From assembly GCF_034427455.1 (NCBI RefSeq), contig NZ_JAXQNN010000001.1, forward strand, positions 930,001 to 994,000: DNA of 64,000 nucleotides. The letters run 5' to 3'. Below the pieces are notes generated by a model that searched no databases, had not been told where the DNA came from, and saw only the letters and a program-made list of their open reading frames with translations. Below, one piece after another: positions 8,455 to 16,158 of the stretch. The position numbers and the translations under genes were made by a program. Each line of letters begins with the position of its first letter. Position 1 is the first letter of the stretch. This DNA comes from Jeotgalibacillus haloalkalitolerans. Its GTDB lineage: Bacteria > Bacillota > Bacilli > Bacillales > Jeotgalibacillaceae.

Positions 8455-9974
8455 TGAGCCGGCAGACTGCAATTAATATAGGTGCTCAAATCATCAGTCT
8501 GGTTGTAACATTTGGAATCAGTTTTTTTCTGACTCCTTTTATTGTCCGGAATATAGGCGTTGATTCTTTCGGATATATTGGACTAACGAATAACTTTATT
8601 AATTTTATTCAAATTATCACTGTAGCAATTAATTCGATGGCAGGAAGATTTATTACAATCAGTCTGTATAAAGGAGAAACCCTGCAGGCAAAAAAATACT
8701 TTGCTTCAGTTTTCTTTTCGAATTTATTTATTGTCCTGATCTTAACAGGTCCGGTTGTATTTATTTTATTAAATCTTTCTGATTACATTAATATTCCTGC
8801 TGCACTGGTTGCTGATGTGACCATGCTTGTGGGCTTAATGTTTATTGTTTTTTGTATGAATGTATTAGGTACAGTTTTTGGTGTTGCTGCGTTTGCCAGA
8901 AATCGCCTGGACTTATTGTCTGTCGCTGATATAGTGGGAAATCTTATTAAAGTCGCTGTATTAGTATCTGCATTCAGTTTGTTTATCCCAAAACTGACTT
9001 ATGTTGCTGTTGCGATGATCATTTCTACATCATTTATGATGATACTGAATATTTATTATACGCGTAAGCTGTTACCTGAAATTAATATCAGATACAAATA
9101 TTTTGAATTAAAGAGCATTAAAGAAATTCTGTCAGCCGGTATATGGAACAGTCTTACCAGGTTATCTTCGTTTCTGTCAAAAGGATTGAGCCTGTTAATT
9201 ACAAACTTATTTATTGGGCCGGGAGCGATGGGCCTGCTCGCGGTTTCCCAAACGATTCCCAATACAATCGGTACAATCATCAGTAAGTTATCTGATGTTT
9301 TTGCACCTGATTTAACAATCAGTTTTGCGCATGAAGATAATAAAAAAATGCTTATGCAACTGAATACATCAATTAAAATACTTGGTTTTTTCTCAGCTAT
9401 TCCATTAGCCATACTCTTCACTTATGGAGAACACTTTTTTGAGTTGTGGCTGCCGGGACAGGATGCTGATCTGTTGCATCGGCTTTCTATTCTTATTTGT
9501 CTGGGGTTTACAGTTGCTCTCCCGATGGAGGGGATATGGAATGTATTCACTGTGGTAAATAAGGTAAAGCAGACATCATTTTTTCTATTGGGGAATGCAG
9601 CTTTAACACTCCTGCTAATGTTTGCCGGTCTGAGCCTGATTGATGATTCTGTCCACCGGCTTTATGTAGTTGCTTCTGTTGAGGCTTTTGTTTCATTAAT
9701 TAGTTCACTTATTTTTCTGCCAATCTATGCAGCTAAATGTATGAATGTGAGTGTTAAAACATTTTATCCACCTATATTAAAAAATACGATATCGCTTCTG
9801 CTGATTGTCAGTCTATCATTTTATTTGAAGGAGCTAATAGATATCTCAGGCTGGCTGACCTTTATTATGCTTTGTTTGTTGACTGCGATAATCAGTGTGC
9901 TGATAAACAGCTTTTTCCTTCTTAATCGCTATGAAAGAAAGGTGCTGACCTCAATTATTTTAAAAAAGAAATAA
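8454..9974 (+). CDS. Polysaccharide flippase (MOP/PST, Wzx-like)
   Basis: About 506 residues with 12-14 hydrophobic helices. The start (MSRQTAINIGAQIISLVV), GVDSFGYIGL and the paired six-helix layout match polysaccharide transporters of the MOP superfamily that move lipid-linked oligosaccharides outward. AGGAAG (8440-8445) is 8 nt from ATG 8454 and 5 nt from ATG 8451; 8454 is preferred. It is preceded by a ~150-nt leader with a small overlapping ORF and by a promoter carrying the polysaccharide-cluster operator. It is convergent with the glycosyltransferase gene, sharing a terminator. No Wzy polymerase is in the window. Confidence 0.85.
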   Translation: MSRQTAINIGAQIISLVVTFGISFFLTPFIVRNIGVDSFGYIGLTNNFINFIQIITVAINSMAGRFITISLYKGETLQAKKYFASVFFSNLFIVLILTGPVVFILLNLSDYINIPAALVADVTMLVGLMFIVFCMNVLGTVFGVAAFARNRLDLLSVADIVGNLIKVAVLVSAFSLFIPKLTYVAVAMIISTSFMMILNIYYTRKLLPEINIRYKYFELKSIKEILSAGIWNSLTRLSSFLSKGLSLLITNLFIGPGAMGLLAVSQTIPNTIGTIISKLSDVFAPDLTISFAHEDNKKMLMQLNTSIKILGFFSAIPLAILFTYGEHFFELWLPGQDADLLHRLSILICLGFTVALPMEGIWNVFTVVNKVKQTSFFLLGNAALTLLLMFAGLSLIDDSVHRLYVVASVEAFVSLISSLIFLPIYAAKCMNVSVKTFYPPILKNTISLLLIVSLSFYLKELIDISGWLTFIMLCLLTAIISVLINSFFLLNRYERKVLTSIILKKK

Positions 9975-9995
9975 AGAAAACCTACTGTAATCATA

Positions 9996-10025
9996 AAAGC
10001 GGACCCGCTCATTCGGGTCCGCTTT
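9996..10025. terminator. Bidirectional terminator, flippase/glycosyltransferase
   Basis: Perfect 12-bp stem AAAGCGGACCCG / CGGGTCCGCTTT with a 6-nt loop and A/T flanks on both sides. It abuts the stop codon of the minus-strand glycosyltransferase gene. Confidence 0.92.
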
Positions 10026-10026
10026 A

Positions 10027-11043
10027 TCAGTATCCGGCTGTATTAAAAGTCCAGCTGATTCTTTTATTCTCTTTTAATGTGATGAGCAGCTTAAAGGTTT
10101 TGTAATAGATAAAAACAGAGTTCATACATACTGCAAGACCTGCTTTACATGCCCGGGACATATAGATGTTTTGTCTGATTTCCCGCCATTGACGCCGCAG
10201 GAATTGTCTGTATGCACGATTGAATTCAGTATTTGCTTTATAGGTATTGTAGTAATCCATATCATAAAAATACACAAGTGGATGTAATAGAAATGCAGCA
10301 TACAAGCGATAATAAGTATCTCTGGAAATTTGCCGGTTAGACTTTAGTGCCATAATATTCTGTTCAATGACTTTTACAAGATCAGGAGAGATTTTCCGTT
10401 TGGTTTGTCCCATAATACTGTCATGTCGTTCAAAATATAAATAAAGGCCTGCAGAGGTAACTGCAATCTGATCGACTCTGGCATAAATTTGCGGTATCAA
10501 TAATAGATCCTCGTATAAGATGCCCTTTAAAAAACGGGTGTCTTCAAATAACTTGCGATCAAAAAGTTTACTACAGGCTTCCCACTGAGGCTTTTTAATA
10601 ATTGTTTCTATTAAAACATTGTCTCCTGTAACCAGGCGGGGCGTGGTATCAAAATGATATTCAGGCTCCTTTCCTTCGGGAACGCGCTGAATTTGTGCAA
10701 CTGATATTCTTGTCTGGAGGCTGATCAGATTATCATATAATACTTCAACCATTTGAGGGGCAAACATATCATCACTATCCAGAAATGTAATATACTCACC
10801 CGTTGCTGCGTCAATACCTGCATTTCTTGCATCAGATAATCCGCCATTTTCTTTATGAATGACTTGAATACGGGAATCCTCCTCAGCCCATTTATCGCAA
10901 ATTTCCGGACACCGGTCGGGAGAACCATCATTCACCAGGATAATTTCAAGATGAGGGTATGTCTGATTCACGACACTCTTAATACAGCGGTCTAAGTAGG
11001 GTTCCACCTTATAAACCGGAATGATCACAGAAACTTTTTTCAT
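10027..11043 (-). CDS. Glycosyltransferase family 2
   Basis: A 338-residue GT-A enzyme. N-terminal VSVIIPVYKVEPYLDRCI, then EIILVNDGSPD (nucleotide-binding Asp) and TFLDSDDMF, the DxD-type metal-binding motif near residue 93. The C-terminal ~120 residues are mostly helical without clear transmembrane segments, so it is a cytoplasmic or peripheral enzyme adding one sugar to a lipid-linked glycan. GGAGGAG precedes ATG 11043. It is divergent from the oxidoreductase gene; the shared intergenic region carries two GTTC boxes. Sugar donor unknown. Confidence 0.88.
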   Translation of the reverse strand: MKKVSVIIPVYKVEPYLDRCIKSVVNQTYPHLEIILVNDGSPDRCPEICDKWAEEDSRIQVIHKENGGLSDARNAGIDAATGEYITFLDSDDMFAPQMVEVLYDNLISLQTRISVAQIQRVPEGKEPEYHFDTTPRLVTGDNVLIETIIKKPQWEACSKLFDRKLFEDTRFLKGILYEDLLLIPQIYARVDQIAVTSAGLYLYFERHDSIMGQTKRKISPDLVKVIEQNIMALKSNRQISRDTYYRLYAAFLLHPLVYFYDMDYYNTYKANTEFNRAYRQFLRRQWREIRQNIYMSRACKAGLAVCMNSVFIYYKTFKLLITLKENKRISWTFNTAGY

Positions 11044-11074
11044 TTTATTTCACTCCTCCACATGGTAATCATAA

Positions 11075-11111
11075 GTTCTTTTTAAAATATATTTTGTTCT
11101 TTATAAAGAAT
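11075..11111. promoter_or_regulatory. Pair of GTTC boxes between glycosyltransferase and oxidoreductase
   Basis: GTTCTTTATAAAGAAT (11096-11111) matches the 16-bp GTTC-N8-GAAC palindrome with one mismatch. A second box, GTTCTTTTTAAAATAT (11075-11090), starts exactly 21 bp away, repeating the geometry at 8271/8292. On the minus strand a TATTAT -10-like hexamer abuts the strong box exactly as at the acyltransferase promoter. Confidence 0.6.
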
Positions 11112-11202
11112 ATAATACAAGTTTACTTTCCTTTTCATTTTATGTCAAACAAAAGTGAAATATGACATTGATTGTAGCTTTCAATTAATGAAAGGGAATG
11201 CA

Positions 11203-11211
11203 TGATATAAT
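11203..11211 (+). promoter_or_regulatory. Extended -10 promoter for oxidoreductase gene
   Basis: TGATATAAT is a perfect extended -10 (TGnTATAAT). No good -35 is seen. It would give a ~37-nt leader to the TTG start at 11255. Confidence 0.5.
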
Positions 11212-11254
11212 ATATTTATCAGAAAGTTCAATCTATTATAAGGGGTTTTTGGCC

Positions 11255-12397
11255 TTGTCAAAATTGATAAAAAGCGCTGTGATCGGAACTGGTTTTTCTG
11301 CAATGGCTCATTTGGAAACGCTGAAGAGGCTGCCGGGGGTGGAGGCAGCAGGAATCGTATCAAGGTCTGCTGAGAAGGCAAAGCAGATTGCAAGAGAGTA
11401 CCGGCTTGAATTTGCTTATGGTAGTATTGAAGAGTTGCTCTCAAATCCTGAGATTGACGTCGTACATAATTGCACTCCCAACGTGATGCATTATGAACTG
11501 AATAAAAGAATCCTTGAATCAGGGAAGCATGTGTTATCGGAAAAACCACTTGCGTTAAATAGTGATCAGTCCCTGGAGCTTCTGGAAATTGCGGAGGCAT
11601 CAGGGCTTATAAATGGCGTCTGTTTTAATTACAGACATTATCCTATGGTGGAGGAGGCACGCAGCCGGATTGAGAGCGGAGAATTTGGTCGCCCTCATTT
11701 AATTTCGGGTGGCTACCTGCAGGACTGGTGCCTATATCAATCTGATTATAGCTGGCGAATGGATCCCGGATTAAATGGACCGTCAAGAGCAATAGCTGAT
11801 ATCGGCTCACACTGGTGTGATACAATGCAGCATGTTTTGGGTAAACGCATCGTACGCGTCATGGCTGACCTGACGATTTTACACGTAGAACGTATGAAGC
11901 CGGCTGAAGGGACAGGCAGCACTTTTTCTCATGAGAGAACCGCGCAGTATGAAAAAGTCAGTATTCATTCTGAGGATGCAGGTAATGTACTGGTTCAATT
12001 CGAGGACGGTACAAAAGGAATGTTTACTGTCTCACAGGTGACTGCCGGTAAGAAAAATCATCTTCATTTTACGATTTCATTATCAGATGCAGCATTTGAA
12101 TGGAATCAGGAGGAACCAAATCTATTATGGATCGGCAGACGGAACCAATCGAACCAATTGCTGATGAAGGATGCAGCGCTTTTATCTCAACAGGCTGGAG
12201 CGTATGCACATTTTCCGGGTGGGCATCAGGAAGGATGGCCGGACTGCCTGAAAAATTTAATGTTATCTTTCTATGGGAAAATTGCGCGTGCTGAACAAAC
12301 AGTTTCTTTTGCTACTTTTGAGGATGGACACTACAATATGAGAATTATAGATGCGATATTAAAAAGCGCCAGTGAAAGAGCATGGATAGATGTGTAA
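11255..12397 (+). CDS. Gfo/Idh/MocA family NAD(P)-dependent oxidoreductase
   Basis: About 380 residues. A Rossmann fold opens with SAVIGTGFSAMAHLETL (GxGxxA-like), followed by the family motif SEKPLALN holding the catalytic Lys near residue 95, then the alpha/beta substrate domain (GSHWCDTMQHVLG). Such enzymes oxidise or reduce sugars or inositols, often when making unusual sugars for surface glycans. The start is probably TTG 11255 with AAGGGG 9 nt upstream; a longer in-frame start at 11198 lacks a ribosome site. It lies between a glycosyltransferase and a riboswitch-led aminotransferase remnant, consistent with a nucleotide-sugar pathway. Confidence 0.82.
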   Translation: MSKLIKSAVIGTGFSAMAHLETLKRLPGVEAAGIVSRSAEKAKQIAREYRLEFAYGSIEELLSNPEIDVVHNCTPNVMHYELNKRILESGKHVLSEKPLALNSDQSLELLEIAEASGLINGVCFNYRHYPMVEEARSRIESGEFGRPHLISGGYLQDWCLYQSDYSWRMDPGLNGPSRAIADIGSHWCDTMQHVLGKRIVRVMADLTILHVERMKPAEGTGSTFSHERTAQYEKVSIHSEDAGNVLVQFEDGTKGMFTVSQVTAGKKNHLHFTISLSDAAFEWNQEEPNLLWIGRRNQSNQLLMKDAALLSQQAGAYAHFPGGHQEGWPDCLKNLMLSFYGKIARAEQTVSFATFEDGHYNMRIIDAILKSASERAWIDV

Positions 12398-12465
12398 ATA
12401 AGAAGAATTTAAGAAATTTGATGGATATATTGTAAAAGATTTATATGTAAAATTTATAATATTTA

Positions 12466-12494
12466 TTGTTCATATAGTCCTGACGCGGTATAAT
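12466..12494 (+). promoter_or_regulatory. SigA promoter of the c-di-GMP riboswitch transcript
   Basis: TTGTTC (12466-12471), 17-bp spacer, TATAAT (12489-12494). Transcription would start near 12501, just before the riboswitch. Confidence 0.75.
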
Positions 12495-12510
12495 GATTCA
12501 TACAAAACTT

Positions 12511-12604
12511 CTCAAAAAAGGGCAAACATAGCGAAAGCGGTGTACGCAAAGTTACAGATCTACAGCAGCTGAATAGTAAACTGCCATGATGGCTGAACTG
12601 CCAG
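12511..12604 (+). ncRNA. Cyclic di-GMP-I riboswitch (GEMM-I)
   Basis: The conserved GEMM-I blocks occur in order: AGGGCAAAC (12519-12527), a GAAA tetraloop closing the first hairpin (12532-12536 region), ACGCAAAG (12544-12551), AGTAAACTGCC (12575-12585), then the second hairpin ATGGCTGAACTGCC (12589-12602) corresponding to the GGUAGCGGGGUUACC receptor arm. The family binds c-di-GMP and controls the gene downstream. No poly-T terminator follows, so control of translation is likely. The present target is a disrupted gene at 12629. The call rests on motif order; a covariance-model score was not computed. Confidence 0.85.
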
Positions 12605-12628
12605 GATTTATTCTGTTGGACGAGAGGT

Positions 12629-12820
12629 ATGTCTGAAAGGGTGAATGTAGATGAAGTTGCGTTATTGGGTGGATTGCCGGTTAAAGAGAAAGCATCGTTA
12701 CAGTTTTTATGATGGAAAGTGTATTGTATGCAAAAAGAAGCAGCCGAGCAAATCTTTGCGGGCAAGGTAACTGCCGGAGAGGTAACAGGGTCAATGGGCA
12801 AGAAATCTTCGTCACAATAG
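12629..12820 (+). pseudogene. Remnant of DegT/DnrJ/EryC1/StrS aminotransferase gene
   Basis: The frame beginning at ATG 12629 encodes a 27-residue start whose VALLGGLPVKEK resembles the opening of DegT/DnrJ-family sugar aminotransferases. It is stopped by an in-frame TGA (12710-12712). The same frame continues for 35 codons (KEAAEQIFAGKVTAGEVTG), also in keeping with the early part of that family, until TAG 12818. Nothing of the PLP-lysine region follows. A GAGAGG site precedes the ATG. It appears to be the stump of a nucleotide-sugar aminotransferase formerly under the riboswitch. Family assignment from ~60 residues is tentative; a small functional peptide is the alternative. Confidence 0.5.
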
Positions 12821-12928
12821 TCATCGGGTATAGCTCTCATATATAATGGATCATTATGATTAATTACAATAATATGGGGGGAAATAGGGGCGTTCAACGA
12901 TCTAATTCATGTTGAACATATGCTGAAA

Positions 12929-12987
12929 ACTAGAAAAACACTTGGAGGATAGAGGTAAATATACCCACTTCCAAGTGTTTTTCTAGT
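12929..12987. repeat. 18-bp perfect inverted repeat
   Basis: ACTAGAAAAACACTTGGA (12929-12946) and its exact complement (12970-12987) with a 23-nt loop. It lies between the aminotransferase remnant and the end of the opposing DUF1456 gene. It may act as a bidirectional terminator or be the trace of a small mobile element; no poly-T follows. The flanking stretches 12398-12465 and 12821-12928 hold nothing recognisable. Confidence 0.75.
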
Positions 12988-13027
12988 TCATATAAAAAAT
13001 GAGAATCGCATGTAATTGTGATGCTGA

Positions 13028-13534
13028 TTAATCTATCTCTCTAAACCTGATCGTCAAACCTTTTAAGAAGTTCCTGGCGTATTTATCACCACAGGGCTTA
13101 TAATTTTTATGCCCTTCTTTTCTAAGCAGCGCACCCAGTTCACCTTTTGAAACATTGAGCCCTGCAAGTTCAAATAGATGAAGCATTTCTTCAGTTGTGA
13201 GTGATAGAGCAATCTTCACTTTTTTAAGCATCACATTGTTTACGCTGGCATGATTTTTAATGGATCTGTCAGGCTTCTGATCAGGTCTCGCACCTCTTTT
13301 AAAAGCAATAAACCCATTTAGAAATGACTCAAGCATAGAGTTAGTGCACTTAATAAAGGATTCAGTCTCCACATATTCATCACTTTCATCATCTTCGTAC
13401 GGCTCTTTAGAAAGAATTTTTAACACTTCATCTTTCGTTACGTCAATTCCGCCAAGCTTAAAAATCTCAATCATTTCAGTATTTTTAAGGTCAAGTGCAT
13501 ATCTCAATCTGATTAATATATCATTATTTGTCAT
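13028..13534 (-). CDS. DUF1456 family protein (YehS-like), two tandem repeats
   Basis: 168 residues made of two ~65-residue DUF1456 repeats: NNDILIRLRYALDLKNTEMI...GIDVTKDEVLKIL and NNVMLKKVKIALSLTTEEML...GLNVSKGELGALL. They are joined by an acidic linker and a segment with LESFLNGFIAFKRG. The family is widespread and of unknown function; the repeats look like small helical domains. Start ATG 13534 has an AGGAGC site 6 nt upstream; the in-frame extension to 13720 has no ribosome site. Transcribed alone. Confidence 0.88.
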   Translation of the reverse strand: MTNNDILIRLRYALDLKNTEMIEIFKLGGIDVTKDEVLKILSKEPYEDDESDEYVETESFIKCTNSMLESFLNGFIAFKRGARPDQKPDRSIKNHASVNNVMLKKVKIALSLTTEEMLHLFELAGLNVSKGELGALLRKEGHKNYKPCGDKYARNFLKGLTIRFREID

Positions 13535-13793
13535 GTAAAAGCTCCTTTGATCAGCAGTTTCGATTTGTTCAGTTAGTTGATTGTAACAGGAAGTGGGTTT
13601 GAGTGCCAGACCCGGGAATGGGATTCTAAAAAATATGATTAAGGTGGCAGAGGTAAGGATCTCAAAATATATGATACAGTACCCTGCGCCGTTTGTTTCA
13701 ACTTTAATATCACAGCACAATAATACTTTGAATTCGAGATTTTTGATGATTTACGCTATAATTAAACTGAATTTTCAGAAAGGGGAGAGTACA

Positions 13794-15095
13794 TTGAGTA
13801 AAGGGACTGAAACGCTGCTGGTGAATTCATTTATTGACGGGGTGCTGGATCCGGAGAAGGAGATGCTTGGGCCGGTTCGGGATGGTGGACATATTATTGC
13901 AAATACGGCGCCGGGATGCTGGGGACCGATGATTACGCCATGTATCCGTGGCGGTCATGAGGTGACGAAGCCTGTGTTTGTTGAGGGTGCAGAGCCCGGA
14001 GATGCGATTGTGATTAAGATTCATTCAATTAATGTAACCTCTCTTGCGACTGCCTCCGGGAATGACGCGCCGGTGGATGGACGTTTCCTGGGGGATCCGT
14101 TTGTTGCGGTAAAGTGTCCTGAGTGTGGAACGATGTATCCTGATACGGTCATTGAAGGCATTGGACAGGAGGCAATCAGATGTGCGAACTGTCACGCTGA
14201 TGTAACGCCATTTGTCTTTACCAATGGTTATACGATCAGTTTCAGTGAGCATGGCGATGTCGGGGTGACGATGTCTAAAGAATCAGCTGAAACCATTGCA
14301 CGCGATGGCCGTCATTATATGAAGACGCCTGATGCCTCTGTTCAGAATCCGATTGTAACGTTTGCGCCTCATGATTTAGTTGGTGTCGTAGCGCGGATGC
14401 GACCGTTTCTTGGACAGCTTGGCACCACACCATCGCGGCCAATTCCGGATTCGCATAATGCAGGAGATTTCGGGTCATTCCTTGTGGGTGCGCCTCACGA
14501 TTACAAAGTGACAGAGGACGAGCTGAAGGAGCACCGGACTGACGGGCATATGGATATCAGCCGTGTACGAGCAGGCTCCACACTGATCTGCCCTGTAAAA
14601 GTGCCAGGTGGCGGCGTATACTTAGGTGATATGCATGCGATGCAGGGAGACGGCGAAATTGCAGGTCACACTGCTGACGTCTCAGGTATCGTGCATCTGC
14701 AGGTTCATGTCATCAAGAATGCCAACCTTGAAGGGCCGATCCTCCTGCCAAATGAAGAAGATCTTCCGTACACAGCAAAGCCTTTTACAGAAGCAGAATT
14801 GAAATCTGCCCATGCGGTAGCGAAGCAGTGGAACATTGAAAAACTGGAAGAATCACTGCCAGTGTCAATTATCGGTACTGGTTCCAACCTTAACCTCGCA
14901 ACAGACAACGGCCTGCAGCGTGCAGCTGACCTGTTTGGTGTGACTGTACCAGAAATTATGAACCGCACAACGATTACCGGATCAATTGAAATTGGGCGGC
15001 ATCCTGGTGTTGTGACAATTACGTTTCTGGCGCCTGTTGGGTATTTGGAGAAGGCGGGGATGCTGGATGTGGTGAGGGGGCATTATAGAGAATGA
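13794..15095 (+). CDS. Acetamidase/formamidase family protein
   Basis: A 433-residue FmdA_AmdA-type amidase: HIIANTAPGCWGPMITP near residue 38, the metal-binding region around VEGAEPGDAIVIKIH, and GGVYLGDMHAMQGDGEIAGH near residue 285. These enzymes hydrolyse short-chain amides to ammonia and the acid in the cytoplasm. A CPECG...CANCH pair near residues 105-125 could bind zinc and is less usual. Start is TTG 13794, 6 nt after AAAGGGGAG; a long in-frame upstream extension overlaps the promoter (TATAAT 13757) and is rejected. Monocistronic. Confidence 0.87.
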   Translation: MSKGTETLLVNSFIDGVLDPEKEMLGPVRDGGHIIANTAPGCWGPMITPCIRGGHEVTKPVFVEGAEPGDAIVIKIHSINVTSLATASGNDAPVDGRFLGDPFVAVKCPECGTMYPDTVIEGIGQEAIRCANCHADVTPFVFTNGYTISFSEHGDVGVTMSKESAETIARDGRHYMKTPDASVQNPIVTFAPHDLVGVVARMRPFLGQLGTTPSRPIPDSHNAGDFGSFLVGAPHDYKVTEDELKEHRTDGHMDISRVRAGSTLICPVKVPGGGVYLGDMHAMQGDGEIAGHTADVSGIVHLQVHVIKNANLEGPILLPNEEDLPYTAKPFTEAELKSAHAVAKQWNIEKLEESLPVSIIGTGSNLNLATDNGLQRAADLFGVTVPEIMNRTTITGSIEIGRHPGVVTITFLAPVGYLEKAGMLDVVRGHYRE

Positions 15096-15101
15096 TACAG
15101 G

Positions 15102-15164
15102 GGGACGGAGGTAAGTGTATCTAAGTGGGTGTAATTTTAAAAAAGAGATAACAGCCTCCGTCCC
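15102..15164. repeat. Inverted repeat with 43-nt loop
   Basis: GGGACGGAGG (15102-15111) and CCTCCGTCCC (15155-15164). May end the amidase transcript, but the loop is long and T-runs are lacking. Confidence 0.5.
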
Positions 15165-15232
15165 GCCAAAAAGTCGTAACCTTCTTCCAAGTATAGTAAA
15201 CTACAATTAACACATACATAGGGAGAGATTAC

Positions 15233-15817
15233 ATGATCACTGAGGTGTATATGGTACGACACGCCCATTCAGTATTTTCGCTGGAATTTGAGGAAACGCG
15301 TGGGCTATCAAAGCAGGGCTGGAAGTCGGTTGAGAAGGTGACGGAAGTTTTATTGAACGAAGGCATAGATGTGATTTATTCAAGTCCCTACGTACGCGCC
15401 AGGCAGACATTAGAGGGGCTGGCGAAAGGATTGAATCAGGAGATTTTAATTGATGCCAGGTTCCGGGAGCGGGATCTTGCGGCAAGAGACCACCATTTTG
15501 AGGATCCGATTTCTGCAATTAAAAAGGTTTTTGATGACCGTGATTTCAAATTCCCTGAAGGTGAGTCAAATAATGAAGTGATCCAGCGTGGAGTGGCTGC
15601 GTTGAAGGAAGTTGTTGGTGAGCATAGCGGGAAGAGGATTGCGATTGGTATCCATGGAAATATTTTTGCCTGTATCATGAGCTGGTTTGATGATCGTTAC
15701 GGCTTTGAATTCAGCCTGCAGACAACAAAGCCTGATATTTATAAGTTGTCCATCGATGAGAATTTTTCATTACAAACAGTTGAAAGACTATGGAAAACAG
15801 ACTGGATTTCAATGTAA
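15233..15817 (+). CDS. Histidine phosphatase family protein
   Basis: 194 residues of the phosphoglycerate-mutase-like branch 1. The motif MVRHAHS carries the catalytic His (RHG is more usual; here Ala replaces Gly). SSPYVRARQTLEGL carries the second Arg, RERDLAARD follows, and GIHGNIFACI near residue 140 carries the second catalytic His. It probably hydrolyses a small phosphorylated metabolite; the substrate is unknown. GGGAGAG precedes ATG 15233. Stands alone between the amidase and a small zinc-ribbon gene. Confidence 0.85.
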   Translation: MITEVYMVRHAHSVFSLEFEETRGLSKQGWKSVEKVTEVLLNEGIDVIYSSPYVRARQTLEGLAKGLNQEILIDARFRERDLAARDHHFEDPISAIKKVFDDRDFKFPEGESNNEVIQRGVAALKEVVGEHSGKRIAIGIHGNIFACIMSWFDDRYGFEFSLQTTKPDIYKLSIDENFSLQTVERLWKTDWISM

Positions 15818-15851
15818 TCTCGCAATTAGATCAACCTTATCTTTTAACATA

Positions 15852-15880
15852 TTGTGTTAAAAAAAGAAGTAGTTTATAAT
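15852..15880 (+). promoter_or_regulatory. SigA promoter of small zinc-ribbon gene
   Basis: TTGTGT (15852-15857), 17-bp spacer, TATAAT (15875-15880), 45 bp upstream of the 49-codon gene. Confidence 0.7.
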
Positions 15881-15924
15881 ATACAGGAAGTATTACACAA
15901 TGACATAAGGGGGATTTGTGTTAT

Positions 15925-16074
15925 ATGTTGAAATTTTTTAAAAAGCATTGTACATTATGTGCCCGCAAAGAGGAGAATCTGACTACATATATAGATAAAA
16001 TCAATCAAACTCTCCATGTTTGCTCAGCATGTAAAGCGTACGCCGAAAGAAGAGAGTTCAAAAAAATAGTTTAA
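15925..16074 (+). CDS. Small two-CxxC zinc-ribbon-like protein (49 aa)
   Basis: A 49-codon gene with its own promoter, an AAGGGGGA ribosome site 11 nt before ATG 15925, and a strong terminator directly after. The protein starts MLKFFKKHCTLC and has a second pair CSAC near residues 33-36, spaced like a rubredoxin-knuckle zinc ribbon; the rest is charged (Lys/Arg/Glu). Similar tiny Cys4 proteins in Bacillales (YlaI-like) have no known role. The complete transcription unit makes it a convincing real gene. Confidence 0.75.
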   Translation: MLKFFKKHCTLCARKEENLTTYIDKINQTLHVCSACKAYAERREFKKIV

Positions 16075-16082
16075 CTGTTTTA

Positions 16083-16110
16083 CTCATGGCATGATCATGA
16101 GTTTTTTTTT
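16083..16110 (+). terminator. Terminator after small zinc-ribbon gene
   Basis: CTCATG / CATGAG stem with a 7-nt loop followed by nine T (16102-16110). Confidence 0.9.
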
Positions 16111-16135
16111 GGAAAAAAAGCTGAAGAAACAAAAT

Positions 16136-16158
16136 AAAAACGCCCAAAGGACGTTTTT
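16136..16158 (-). terminator. Terminator of LCP gene
   Basis: AAAAACGCCC / GGACGTTTTT stem ending in T-run on the minus strand; it overlaps the stop codon of the LCP gene. Confidence 0.8.

Noticed and set aside
12463-12897. 144-codon open frame on the minus strand
   Set aside because: It runs antisense to the c-di-GMP riboswitch and the aminotransferase remnant, has no ribosome site and no family resemblance.
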